NCBI GenBank assembly: GCA_043228905.1
Contig: JBHGNT010000001.1
Location: forward strand, 806,001-870,000
Length of the DNA: 64,000 nt
Direction of reading: 5' to 3'
Source: Azolla caroliniana
Lineage: Eukaryota > Polypodiophyta
The notes under the pieces were generated by a model. That model saw only the letters and a program-made list of their open reading frames with translations. It had not been told where the DNA came from and ran no database searches. Of the stretch, positions 11,232-20,832 are shown piece by piece; position 1 is the stretch's first letter; each line of letters opens with the position of its first letter. Position numbers and translations under genes: made by a program.

Positions 11232-14200
11232 CTGGACATCTCCTGTCGCCCACATTCTCTTGGTTCCATTGCTGGACCATCAGGCAATTTCACATTGGAG
11301 GTATGGCTTTCGTTTAACTCTAGTTCCATTCAGTCTGTTGCTTTACTTGATTCTGGGGCATCTTCTTGCTTCATCGACGTCGCGTTTGCCCAAGCACATG
11401 GCGTACCTATCGTTGGCCTCTCAAAACCCATTCCAGTTGAAGCCATTGACGGGTGCGTCCTCTCGTCAGGTGTAATTACTCAAGCTACAATCCCATTAGG
11501 GCTTCGGGTGGGCTCACACCAGGAGGAGCTCACCTTTTACCTCATCGCATCTCCTCGACATCCGATCGTCTTAGGACTAACGTGGTTGGAGGCGCACAAT
11601 CCAATAGTGGATTGGTGCAACCGCTCGATCACATTTAGCAAGCCAAGATGCTCATGCAAAAGTATGAAGGTAAATTCAGTTTCCTATCCTTCGGAGACGG
11701 TCGACTCCGAATTGACTACCCCAACATCGGTCCAGGATGGGTTTGTTTGTGGCGCCATTTCTAACACACTCCATGTTATTCCCGAAAAATACCAACACTT
11801 CTCCGATGTATTTGAAAAATGTAATGCTGATCGTTTGCCTGAACACCGGTTCTACGACTGTCCGATTGATCTTCAAGAAGGTGCATGTCCACCCTTTGGT
11901 CCTCTATATGCGTTGTTTGCACCAGAGTTGAAGGCCCTTCGTGTGTATCTCGATGAGAACCTCGAGAAAGGATTTATTCAACCTTCTAAGTCACCAGCCG
12001 GGGCCCCCATTTTATTTGTGAAGAAGAAGGACGGCTCTCTACGCTTATGCGTCGACTACCGAGGTCTCAACAAACTCACTGTGCGCAACCGCTATCTGCT
12101 ACCTCTGATCCCCGAACTCCTTGATCGGCTCCGAGTTGCGCGTGTCTTCTCCAAAGTTGATCTGCGTGGAGCGTACAATCTAGTACGCATCAAGCCGGGG
12201 GATGAATGGAAAAATGCATTTCGAACACGGTATGGGCATTTCGAATACAAGGTAATGCCTTTTGGTCTTACTAACGCTCCCGCAATTTTTCAACATATGA
12301 TGAACGATATTTTCCGGCAATATCTTGATCTTTTTGTTGTCATTTACCTCGATGATATTCTCATTTTCTCACCAAACATGGAGGAGCACACTCGCCAAGT
12401 CCGATTAGTTCTTGCCAAACTTCGCGAGCATGGCCTTTATGCCAAAGGCGAGAAATGCGAGTTCGACCGTACCTCGATCGAATTTCTGGGCTACATCATC
12501 TCGCCCACTGGCATCACCATGCATATGAAGAAGGTCTCTGTCATTCAGGCGTGGGCGACTCCAAGGCGACTTAAAGATGTGCAATCCTTCCTCAGCTTTG
12601 CGAATTTTTACCGTCGCTTCATCAAGGGGTTTTCCACCCTAGCACAACCTCTTATCGCTCTCACCCATAAAGGCACTCCATTTTTATGGACCTCGGAGGC
12701 ACAAAATGCGTTCGACTCACTCAAACACGCATTCATCACTACCCTAGTGCTGCTACATGCCGACCCCACAAAACCCTTCCAAGTCGAAACCGATGCCTCT
12801 GACTTTGCCATTGGCGCCATCTTATCCCAAGCAGATGACAACAACCTAATGCACCCAGTGGCTTACTATTCCCGAAAATTTACGGCATCCGAAATCAATT
12901 ATCCCATTTACGATAAGGAGCTTGCTGCTATCATTGCTGCCTTTGAAGAATGGCGACCCTACTTGGCCGGCGCAGAACATCGTGTCCAGGTAGTGACTAA
13001 TCATAAAAATTTAGTTTATTTTTCCACCACTCGTACTTTGAATCGAAGGCAGGCCCGTTGGTCGACATTTCTTGCCGACTACGATTTTGAGATCGTATTT
13101 CGACCTGGTGGCCAACATGGGAAGGCTGATGCCCTTTCTCGTCGAGCTAACCTTGCACTCCGCCCTGGGGATGCTGCTTATGCTCAACAATCTAGACGTT
13201 TGTTGAAACCCGACCAATTGCATCTTTTTGCCACTTCTATGTTGCAGGATGATTCTTTACTCCAACAAATCACTGATGCATCCAAGACCGATGCGTTCGC
13301 CAACGAGATTCGAGATAGTCTGCAAAACCCCTCCAAGGCGACCAAAAGGAAGGATCTTGACACCTTCACCATACAAGAGGATTTGTTGTTCCGAGATCAT
13401 CTCGTATACGTCCCAGAGGGCCCATGTCGCACCCGGGTGTTGCAGGAATGCCACGATGACCCACTTGCAGGTCATTTCAGGGTCGCGAAAACCCTCGAGC
13501 TAATCTCTCGGGGGTATTGGTGGCCACAACCATGGAAGTTGGTCAAAGAATACATAAAGAGTTGTGAGGTTTGTGCTCGCTCCAAAGCCATTCATCATCG
13601 GCCATACGGCTTACTACAGCCACTTCCATGTCCTCGTCGTCCTTGGGCCTCTATCTCTATGGACCTGATAACTGATCTACCCTTGGTCAATAGCTATGAC
13701 TCGGTGTTGGTCATTGTCGATCGGTTTACGAAGATGGCTCACTTCACTCCATGCTCCAAAACCATTTCCGGAGAAGGAATGGTGCATCTCCTACTCAACA
13801 ATGTGGTACGCTTGCATGGACTCCCCGATGATGTCATCTCGGATTACGGACCCCAGTTTGTCTCTCACTTCTGGCAACACCTGCTACAAACTTTAGGCAT
13901 CTCTGTCAAGTTGTCCTCCGCTTATCACCCCCAAACTGACGGGCAAACGGAGCGTGTCAACCAAATCCTTGAGCAGTATCTTCGGTGCTCGGTTAGTTAC
14001 CAACAAGATGATTGGGTCAACTTACTTTCGCTCGCGGAATTCGCCTACAATAATTCTCTCCATGCATCGACTGGCGTCACTCCCTTCTTTGCCAACTACG
14101 GTTTACATCCTCGCTTCAACATTTCCCTTCCTACCACTTCCGTGAACCCTTCGGCGGAGGATCGCGCCCGCATTTTGGAAGAACTACATCATGATTTATC

Positions 14201-14774
14201 CTTGGAGCTCAGTCTTGCTAGTGAACGATACAAGACGCAGGCTGATCGCCATCGATCTTCCACTCCACACTTTGTCGTTGGAGACATGGTCTGGTTGTTA
14301 CGTCGACACATCTCTACTACTCGTCCATGTGCGAAACTTGATTACAAGAAGTTGGGACCATTCCGTATCATCGAGTGCATCAATCCCGCCGCCCTCCGGC
14401 TCGCCCTTCCATCCCACTTCCGGATTCACGATGTTTTTCATGTCTCCCTCCTCGAACCCCATTATGCTTCACAACTCCCACGACGTCAAGCCCCACCACC
14501 ACCACCTGTGCAATTGACGATAGGGGAGGAATACGAGGTCGACCAAATCCTTGACTTGCGTTGGCACCATCGACACTTGCAATACCTCGTCCTATGGAGG
14601 GGTTACCCCATGTCTGAGGCCACATGGGAACCATCGGCAAATTTACAAAATGCCCCAGAGGTCGTCCAAGATTTTCATCACCGATATCCCCACAAACCAG
14701 CGGCCGATTTAGGAAGGCAGCGTAGGAGGGGGGATAATGTCAAGATTCGAACTCTTGACACGACCATGTTATAA
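11232..14774 (+). CDS. pol: Gypsy pol polyprotein with C-terminal chromodomain
   Basis: Open from the codon after a TAA at 11229 to a stop 37 bp inside the 3' LTR; no ATG opens it before the protease. Counting residues from 11295: protease LLDSGASS near 17; RT with YLDD at 351-354; RNase H with D500, E542 and D612 but Asn569 where the family has the catalytic Asp of the TDHKNL motif; integrase zinc finger; catalytic D790, D850 and E886 (D-x35-E spacing correct); chromodomain about 1078-1135 (EYEVDQILDLR, LQYLVLWRGYP, TWEPSANL). The chromodomain usually steers integration toward specific chromatin marks. Expression needs recoding or reinitiation after gag. The frame is otherwise intact, consistent with recent insertion. 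Confidence 0.9.
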   Translation: MDISCRPHSLGSIAGPSGNFTLEVWLSFNSSSIQSVALLDSGASSCFIDVAFAQAHGVPIVGLSKPIPVEAIDGCVLSSGVITQATIPLGLRVGSHQEELTFYLIASPRHPIVLGLTWLEAHNPIVDWCNRSITFSKPRCSCKSMKVNSVSYPSETVDSELTTPTSVQDGFVCGAISNTLHVIPEKYQHFSDVFEKCNADRLPEHRFYDCPIDLQEGACPPFGPLYALFAPELKALRVYLDENLEKGFIQPSKSPAGAPILFVKKKDGSLRLCVDYRGLNKLTVRNRYLLPLIPELLDRLRVARVFSKVDLRGAYNLVRIKPGDEWKNAFRTRYGHFEYKVMPFGLTNAPAIFQHMMNDIFRQYLDLFVVIYLDDILIFSPNMEEHTRQVRLVLAKLREHGLYAKGEKCEFDRTSIEFLGYIISPTGITMHMKKVSVIQAWATPRRLKDVQSFLSFANFYRRFIKGFSTLAQPLIALTHKGTPFLWTSEAQNAFDSLKHAFITTLVLLHADPTKPFQVETDASDFAIGAILSQADDNNLMHPVAYYSRKFTASEINYPIYDKELAAIIAAFEEWRPYLAGAEHRVQVVTNHKNLVYFSTTRTLNRRQARWSTFLADYDFEIVFRPGGQHGKADALSRRANLALRPGDAAYAQQSRRLLKPDQLHLFATSMLQDDSLLQQITDASKTDAFANEIRDSLQNPSKATKRKDLDTFTIQEDLLFRDHLVYVPEGPCRTRVLQECHDDPLAGHFRVAKTLELISRGYWWPQPWKLVKEYIKSCEVCARSKAIHHRPYGLLQPLPCPRRPWASISMDLITDLPLVNSYDSVLVIVDRFTKMAHFTPCSKTISGEGMVHLLLNNVVRLHGLPDDVISDYGPQFVSHFWQHLLQTLGISVKLSSAYHPQTDGQTERVNQILEQYLRCSVSYQQDDWVNLLSLAEFAYNNSLHASTGVTPFFANYGLHPRFNISLPTTSVNPSAEDRARILEELHHDLSLELSLASERYKTQADRHRSSTPHFVVGDMVWLLRRHISTTRPCAKLDYKKLGPFRIIECINPAALRLALPSHFRIHDVFHVSLLEPHYASQLPRRQAPPPPPVQLTIGEEYEVDQILDLRWHHRHLQYLVLWRGYPMSEATWEPSANLQNAPEVVQDFHHRYPHKPAADLGRQRRRGDNVKIRTLDTTML
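14724..14737 (+). promoter_or_regulatory. Gypsy polypurine tract
   Basis: AGGAGGGGGGATAA directly precedes the 3' LTR and would prime plus-strand DNA. It also encodes part of the pol C-terminus. The non-autonomous element at 39.9 kb has the similar GGGGAGGATAA before TGTCA. Confidence 0.8.
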
Positions 14775-15090
14775 TCTAGTATTATGAGTTAACCAAGATA
14801 TCTAGTACTAGTTATGTATGTAATTGGTCCTTATTATTTTGCTAGCATCATGTGCATAGTTGTTCCCTTGTAGTATTTACACTTGGCACATGCATGCATA
14901 CCTACATGCTCTATTGTAGATTCACATGCGTGCAACAAGGATGCATGCCATGTAGTATAAATAGAGGAGTTCATCTTGAAGGAATTCAAGGTGAACAACA
15001 CCAGTTATGGAGTCTTTCCTTTAATACTATCTTCTTTCTTGTCCATTTGGTTATCTTCTTGCTTGTCTCTTGAGCTTATGATCCGTGACA
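14738..15090 (+). repeat. Gypsy 3' LTR (353 bp)
   Basis: Same length as the 5' LTR. Visible differences are c/t in gttgctccc, t/c in agatttaca, t/g in aacaagtatg and c/t in gttcacctt. Followed directly by the gcgta duplication. Confidence 0.95.
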
Positions 15091-15193
15091 GCGTATATTT
15101 TGTGTGTGTCTCTCTCTCTATCTCATACACATACACACACACACAGTTCACACCTATTCCGCTTCACAAGAATCCATCTCTTGATTCTTTACA
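15091..15193 (+). repeat. Copia 5' LTR, right part, beginning with the Gypsy TSD
   Basis: gcgta at 15091-15095 repeats 9797-9801. The remainder matches the end of the 3' LTR up to TTTACA, with two substitutions in the tattttg/tactctg stretch. Includes CT- and CA-rich simple sequence. Confidence 0.93.
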
Positions 15194-15205
15194 TGGTATC
15201 AGAGC
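15194..15205 (+). promoter_or_regulatory. Copia primer-binding site (initiator tRNA-Met)
   Basis: TGGTATCAGAGC abuts the LTR end. This is the standard plant Copia primer site complementary to the 3' end of initiator tRNA-Met, in contrast to the nested Gypsy element. Confidence 0.93.
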
Positions 15206-15350
15206 GATTTGGTAGCTCGATCTAGCCCATTCGCCTCATCGTGATCGTGTGTTGTGCTCTACGCCGACGACCAAGAACCGGCTCATAGCTATCGTAGCTT
15301 CACTACATAGCTCGCTTTTGGAGAGAAGAAGAAGAAGAAGAATCGACATA

Positions 15351-16660
15351 ATGAGTACTCAAATGGGGAGCGCTCTCCCTACCAAGAAGTTGGATCGAAA
15401 CAACTTCGCATCTTGGGAGTACAAGATGCACCAATACCTTGTCGGACAAGGCTATTGGAGCTACATCAAAGGAGCGCATGAAGACCGACCTACCGAAGCG
15501 ACTCACGGATACACGACATGGAAGCAAGCTGCAAGCCGCGTGATGTATTGTTTGGTGACATGTGTTCACGACCACATGCTCCGTTACATTTGAGCAGCCA
15601 AGACGCTGAAGGAAGCGTGGGAAAATCTACGAAAGATTTTCGCCGCCAACACGACCGCGAGGAAGCTTCAACTCCGCCAAGAGTTGAACAACATTCAACA
15701 AAGGGACATGTCCATCACGACATACACCTTGAAGATCAAGGAGCTTTGCGACTCGCTCGACTCAATAAGCGTAAGTATAGATGATGATGAGATGGTGCAA
15801 ATATGCCTCAGCGGCCTCGCACCACGGTTCGGCGTGATGCGAACCGCCGTTCTAGCATAGGAGAAATCTCCCTCCTTCTTCGAGCTCCAATCTATGCTAT
15901 TGGTCGAAGAAAACCACGTGCGTACAAGGAGCAATGAGTTGGAAGGCCACATGCTCTACACGCACTCTAATGGAGGAAGAGGACGCGGACAACAACTCCC
16001 AATTTTGGCCGCAAAACGGAGGCCAACGAGGAACCTTCGCAAGAAGGGGAGCTTCCACTCCGGCCCGAGCCATCAAAACGCAACCAAATGCGGATATTGC
16101 GGAAAGCTCGGCCACCACGAAGAAGAGTGCCGAAAGAAGATGCGTGAATCGGCTTCCACAAGCCGACAACTCACGAATTACGCACACAACTCCGACTACG
16201 AAGATCGTGGCGGAATGTATGCGCACAACTCCGACCATGGCGGAATGTTCATGATGAAACATAGAGCAAACTCTATGTCGGCCGCTACCTCAACTAGTGC
16301 CTTTGGTCCGAAAGACGTATGGTTCGTCGATTCCGGTGCCTCGAACCATATGACATCGCATCAAGAATGGTTCCGAGAACTTCGACAACCAGGTCGACCC
16401 GGCTATGTCGAAACCGGAGACGACACTACACACCCGATTCAGCACATTGGCAATGTTCTGTTCGGAAAAGAAGGTAAGCAAAATTACATTAAAAATGTCT
16501 TGCATGTACCGACCATTACGAAGAATTTGGTCTTCTCGGCCAAATTGTAGAGCAAGGGATTCAAGTTCGATTTAATCAAGGCGGTTGCTTCATCGAAAAA
16601 GAGGGCCGACCTATTGCACGCAGACGAAGAGAGGGCCGGATGTTCATTCTCGATTCACGC
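15351..16660 (+). pseudogene. Copia gag and protease region, broken
   Basis: Begins MSTQMGSALPTKKLDRNNF, a Copia gag start, with W/Y-rich gag motifs, a CCHC knuckle CGYCGKLGHHEEEC and the protease motif WFVDSGASNHM. Nonsense codons TGA at 15591 and TAG at 15858 interrupt gag. Near 16530-16540 the frame shifts by -1, leaving a stop at 16548; similarity continues in the next frame (QGGCFIEKEG) to the solo LTR insertion at 16661. The protein would be the structural and maturation part of the polyprotein; this copy cannot make it. Confidence 0.88.
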
Positions 16661-17308
16661 TGTCGTGAAGAAAACCGTCCCTTAGCGCAATCAGTGTATA
16701 GCGCGCGCGAACCGGCTCTTCACGCGTGCGTGCCCTCTAATGTATATAATAAAGGATTAGTACAAAGGTATATCCTAGGTAGTTAGATTCGGTAGGTAGG
16801 AAGTTAATGAGGGAAACGGTTCCCTTCTTGGAGCTATAAAAGAGAGGGAGGCGCGGGGAGAAAGGGATCGCGCATTGAGGAGGACAAAGTGTTGTCGGAC
16901 CGTAACCGAACGCTTCTCCTCTGTTCATTCTCCATCGCTCTTCTCTGCAGGTTTTCGGGAGGCTCGCGCTGCTTCGAGGAACGCCCGTGTGCTTCCGGCA
17001 ACACCTCCATCCTATCCCCTTTCGTGCGCAGATGAGCACGCATCGACATCTGTTCGCCGGCCTGTTCGGTTGTAACCGCTCGCGTGCTCTGTTGTTTTGT
17101 GTCATTTGTTAATATACAAACATTTGTGTCTCTCTGCCTCTGTGTCCATTCGTGTTTTCTGCGTTGACGGGCCATGTCCCTGTGTTTCTTTGCTCATACG
17201 TAACCGGTCGTCCCTCTCTTTCTCTTCCCCCTCCTATCACCTGCTCTTCGGTTCAAGACCCCGGTGGTCCCGCCTCGTTTCTCCATGCACGCGCGTAGTA
17301 ACGCGACA
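16661..17308 (+). mobile_element. Probable solo LTR inserted in Copia pol
   Basis: The Copia frame breaks off after an ILDS stretch and resumes at 17310 with a codon series leading to EMKSAMFAKN. The 648 bp between begin TGTCGTG and end CGCGACA (TGTCG/CGACA inverted ends), have a TATA box (TATAAAAG) at 16835, no coding frame and higher GC than neighbours. The flanking duplication is imperfect (acgc left, acgtg right). AAGGGATCGCG at 16862, 27 nt past the TATA box, resembles the self-primer start of the element at 39.9 kb. Solo-LTR identity is inference from these features. Confidence 0.55.
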
Positions 17309-20222
17309 ACGTGAGATGAAATCCGCCATGTTCGCGAAAAACACGAAAGTCGACTCCGACATAGAGCTATGGCACAAGCAAATTGGCCACATCAATATCA
17401 ACAAACTTAAAGCAATGAAATCAAAAGGAGTCGTCATCGGACTCCCCACATTCAAAGAGAAGGAGATTGAAGGTGTATGCGAAGCGTGCCAATTCGGCAA
17501 GCAACACCGACGCCCATTCCCGAAAGAGCGGAACGTGAGCAAAGGTCTACTCGACGTAGTCCATTCCGACGTATGGGGACCAGCGCAGATGGCTACATTT
17601 GGCGGATGCCGATATTACGTGCTCTTCATCGACGACTTCTCTAGGCACACTTGGATCTACCCGATGCGGCAAAAAAGCGAAGTGTTCGGACACTTCCAAA
17701 ATTTCAAGAATGAAGTCGAGAAAGCCACGGGCCGACATGTACGATGCCTTCAATCGGATGGCGACAAGGAGTACTTCTCGGACGATTTCACGGCGTATCT
17801 CCGAAAGGAAGGAATTCGGTGAGAATTCACTTGCAGACACACTCCGCAACAAAACGGAGTAGCCGAGCGCAAAAGTCGGCACATCCTCAAAGTAGCGCGG
17901 GCCATGATGAACGAGAAGCATATGCCCAAGTCATATTGGGCAGAAGCTGCAAATACAGTCGTCTACCTAATGAACCGGTGCACAACATCCGGCGTGCACG
18001 AGGTCACTCCGCACGAAAAATACTTCGGAAAGAAGCCGGACTTATCGCACATCCGGATATTCAGCGCGATAGCGTACGTGCACATCCCCGAGGAGAAGCG
18101 TCAAAAGCTTGACCCAAAGTCGGAGAAATGTATCCTCGTAGGATACTCATTGGAGCAAAAGGGGTACAAGTGCTACAACCCCTCAACTCGAAAATCTCGA
18201 GTAAGTCGAGATGTCATTTTTGACGAGTCTGCATCATGGTACGCACTAGAGACAACTTCGCCTCTGCTCGACCCGGAATTTGCCGAACAAGAGATCGAGG
18301 ATGAAGATCGCCCTACGCGCATGATCGAAGAAAGTCTGATCACGACCCGACTGAGCGGACCACAAGAGCCTTTGAGCGATCAAAGCACATCACGGCCTAG
18401 CCCGAAGATGGACAAAGGCAAGGCGAAAATGGTGGAATATGAAGACGATCGCTTCGACGACGATGAATCAACTCACTCACTCGATAGTGAGTTCGGCGGC
18501 TTCGATGTACCAATCGGAGCTAAGAAAGCCCTCATCTCTGCAAATGAAAAGCTCTACCGATCCACTCGAGAAAAGAACCATGTAAGTCGATTCGGCTACA
18601 ACGATTATATGGCGTACCATTACGCCTTTATGATGAAGATAGCGACAATACAGGAGCCGGAAACCTTTTCGAAAGCCCCGAAGGACCCGCGATGGATCGA
18701 AGCAATGAACGAGGAGATGCAGGCACTACGGAAGAACGAGACGTGGGATCTCGTTTCCACCTCACCACACAAAAAGGCAATCGGATGCAGATGGATCTAC
18801 AAGGTGAAGTATAACGCTGATGGCTCCGTAAACCGCTACAAAGCTCGACTCGTAGCGAAAGGATACGCTCATACGCATGGCGTCAACTACGAAGAGATCT
18901 TTGCCCCGGTGGCAAAGATGACGACGGTGCGGACCGTAATTGCGCTTGTCGCGGCGAAAGGGTGGCACCTCCATCAAATGGACGTCAAGAACGCCTTTCT
19001 ACAAGGCGAATTAGAAGAGGAGGTGTACATGATACAACCACCCGGCTTCAACTCGAGCACCCATCCAAAAGTCGTATGCCGACTCAAGAAGCCACTCTAC
19101 GACCTCAAGCAAGCACCGCGTGCTTGGCATTCGAAGATAACGCAATATCTTCATCAAATCGGCTTTCGTATGTCAAAATCGGACAACTCCCTCTACATAC
19201 GAGGTGATTCCGCAAGTCCGATCGTCATCATCTTATATGTGGATGACCTAGTCATTGGAGGTGAGCATCTCGTCAAAATCACTAAGGTCAAATCCCTCCT
19301 TTCCGACAAGTTCGAGATGATGGACATGAAGGAGCTCCACTACTTCCTTGGCATCGAGGTGATTCGGACTCCGGCCGGAATCATGATCTCTTAACGGCAC
19401 TACATCCTCAACTTGTTATACAAGTTCAGGATGGCTGAGTGCAAATCTGTGGCAACCTCGCTCGATCGTAATCTCAAACTAGATGCAAACTCCGGCACCA
19501 AAGCGTGTGAGCCGACTCGGTATCGGCAACTCATCGGGAGTCTCATCTACCTCACGATCACTCGACCCGATCTCAGTTATCCGGTCGATCTCCTTAGCCA
19601 ATTCATGCAAACACCGCGTGATATTCACTTGGATTGCGCTAAGCGAGTTCTACGATACGTGAGCGGCACAATGGATTGCGGCATCCTCTACAAGACCGCA
19701 ATGATAATACGACTCGAGGGGTACACAGACGCCGATTGGGCCAACTACAAAGCCGATAGAAGATCAACCTCCGGATTTGTTTTCTCCCTCGGCAGCGGAG
19801 CAATATCCTAGAGTAGCAAGAACCAGCCTACCGTCACTCTTTCGAGTACGGAGGCGGAATATAGAGGCGCAGCCGTAGTTGCAAGTGAAGTCGTATGGCT
19901 CAAGAGGATTTTGAAGGATCTGGGCGTACCCATCATGGATCCGACTTCCCTTTACTGCGACAACATGAGCAGTATCTATCTAGCTCGGAACCCGGTGTTC
20001 CACGCGCGGAAAAAGCACATCGAAGTGCACTATCACTTCATCCGAGAGCGCGTTCTGGCTGGCAGTGTCGACCTACAACACATTAGCACCAATCTTCAAA
20101 CGGCCGACATCTTCATTAAAGCCTTAGGAGTCGACAAGCTATGGCAATTCATGACCGATCTCGGATTGACGATCCCTGACCTGCCAAGCTTGAGGGGGAG
20201 TACTGAAGACACTACGCAATAA
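17309..20222 (+). pseudogene. Copia integrase, reverse transcriptase and RNase H region, broken
   Basis: One frame throughout. GAG-pre-integrase (LWHKQIGHIN, CEACQFGKQHRRPF); integrase core (VHSDVWGP, LQSDGDKEYF, TPQQNGVAERK); RT (EAMNEEMQALRKNETW, MDVKNAFLQGELEEEVYM, LYVDDLVIGG); RNase H (GYTDADWANYKADRRSTSGF, LSSTEAEYRGAA). Premature stops: TGA at 17820, TAA at 19392, TAG at 19809. Each is one C-to-T or G-to-A transition away from the residue normally found in the family. The terminal stop is TAA at 20220. No protein activity is expected from this copy. Confidence 0.92.
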
Positions 20223-20431
20223 CGCATAGATTCCGCAACCACGCAACGAAGCAGCGAAGAGCCGATCTACCGAGCAAAGCCACGAAGAAAGACGCAAGCC
20301 GAAGCACAGACTTCGTAACTACGCACAACGCAAGCTGGAGCATGGATTCCGCAACTCCGCATAAAGCGAGTCGACGTGGACTCTGGAACGTGAGTTGAAG
20401 CGGATTTCGGATACCGTCTGAAACCGACTTG

Positions 20432-20445
20432 AGCTTCAGGGGGCG
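20432..20445 (+). promoter_or_regulatory. Copia polypurine tract
   Basis: AGCTTCAGGGGGCG immediately before the 3' LTR; the G-run is the likely plus-strand primer. Exact limits uncertain. Confidence 0.6.
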
Positions 20446-20827
20446 TGTTGAGAATCAAGCTCAACTTGGTCTAGTGTGTGAACTCACCCTGAGAGTGAAT
20501 AGACACTCCAACGGTCAAGAGTCACCATTATGTCACCACTTTGTATTCTAGCATTTAGTATGAGTCATAGAATCATATTCTATGACACATAACTTATGAG
20601 CTTTCACATTCCCCATGCTCCATGAGCCTTGTAGTTAATGAAGAGAGAGGGTGACTATATAAAGCACCCTCCTCCCACCTTGTATAGTGTTGAGTCTTTC
20701 TCCTTTGCTAATATACTTAACCTTGCGTATACTCTGTGTGTGTCTCTCTCTCTATCTCATACACATACACACACACACAGTTCACACCTATTCCGCTTCA
20801 CAAGAATCCATCTCTTGATTCTTTACA
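20446..20827 (+). repeat. Copia 3' LTR (382 bp)
   Basis: Uninterrupted copy, TGTTGAG to TTTACA. A perfect 10-bp inverted repeat (GTCATAGAAT / ATTCTATGAC, 3-nt loop) lies at 20564-20586; its left arm is missing from the 5' LTR. Its single gcgta marks the ancestral Gypsy target. Confidence 0.95.
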
Positions 20828-20832
20828 ACAAC
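20828..20832 (+). repeat. Right target-site duplication of the Copia element (acaac)
   Basis: Matches 9531-9535. Confidence 0.92.

Larger units (their letters stand above)
9802..15090 (+). mobile_element. Chromodomain Ty3/Gypsy retrotransposon (Tcn1/sushi-like), nearly intact, nested in a Copia LTR
   Basis: 5289 bp with two 353-bp LTRs (TGTCAAG...CCGTGACA) that differ at about four positions, so a recent insertion. It contains a gag frame with one zinc knuckle, a long uninterrupted pol frame (protease, RT, RNase H, integrase, chromodomain), and a polypurine tract. No tRNA primer site follows the 5' LTR; an 11-nt site complementary to the predicted RNA 5' end does. Gag and pol sequence style and self-priming architecture point to the Tf1/sushi/Tcn1 side of the chromoviruses and not to the common angiosperm Tekay, Reina, CRM or Galadriel lineages; this placement is inference without a tree. 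Confidence 0.93.
9536..20827 (+). mobile_element. Copia LTR retrotransposon carrying two nested insertions
   Basis: The element begins TGTTGAG and ends TTTACA, flanked by acaac on both sides. Without the inserted Gypsy element (9802-15090 plus its 5-bp duplication) and the solo LTR (16661-17308) it is about 5.35 kb. It has a TGGTATCAGAGC primer site complementary to initiator tRNA-Met, gag-protease-integrase-RT-RNase H order (Copia order) and a purine tract. Its LTRs differ by only three substitutions plus one complex indel, so it is recent, yet its coding region holds five nonsense codons and a frameshift. It is non-functional in this copy. Confidence 0.95.

Noticed and set aside
16834-17175. 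Open frames inside the 648-bp insertion in Copia pol
   Set aside because: GC-rich chance frames on both strands with no protein similarity; LTR interpretation fits better.
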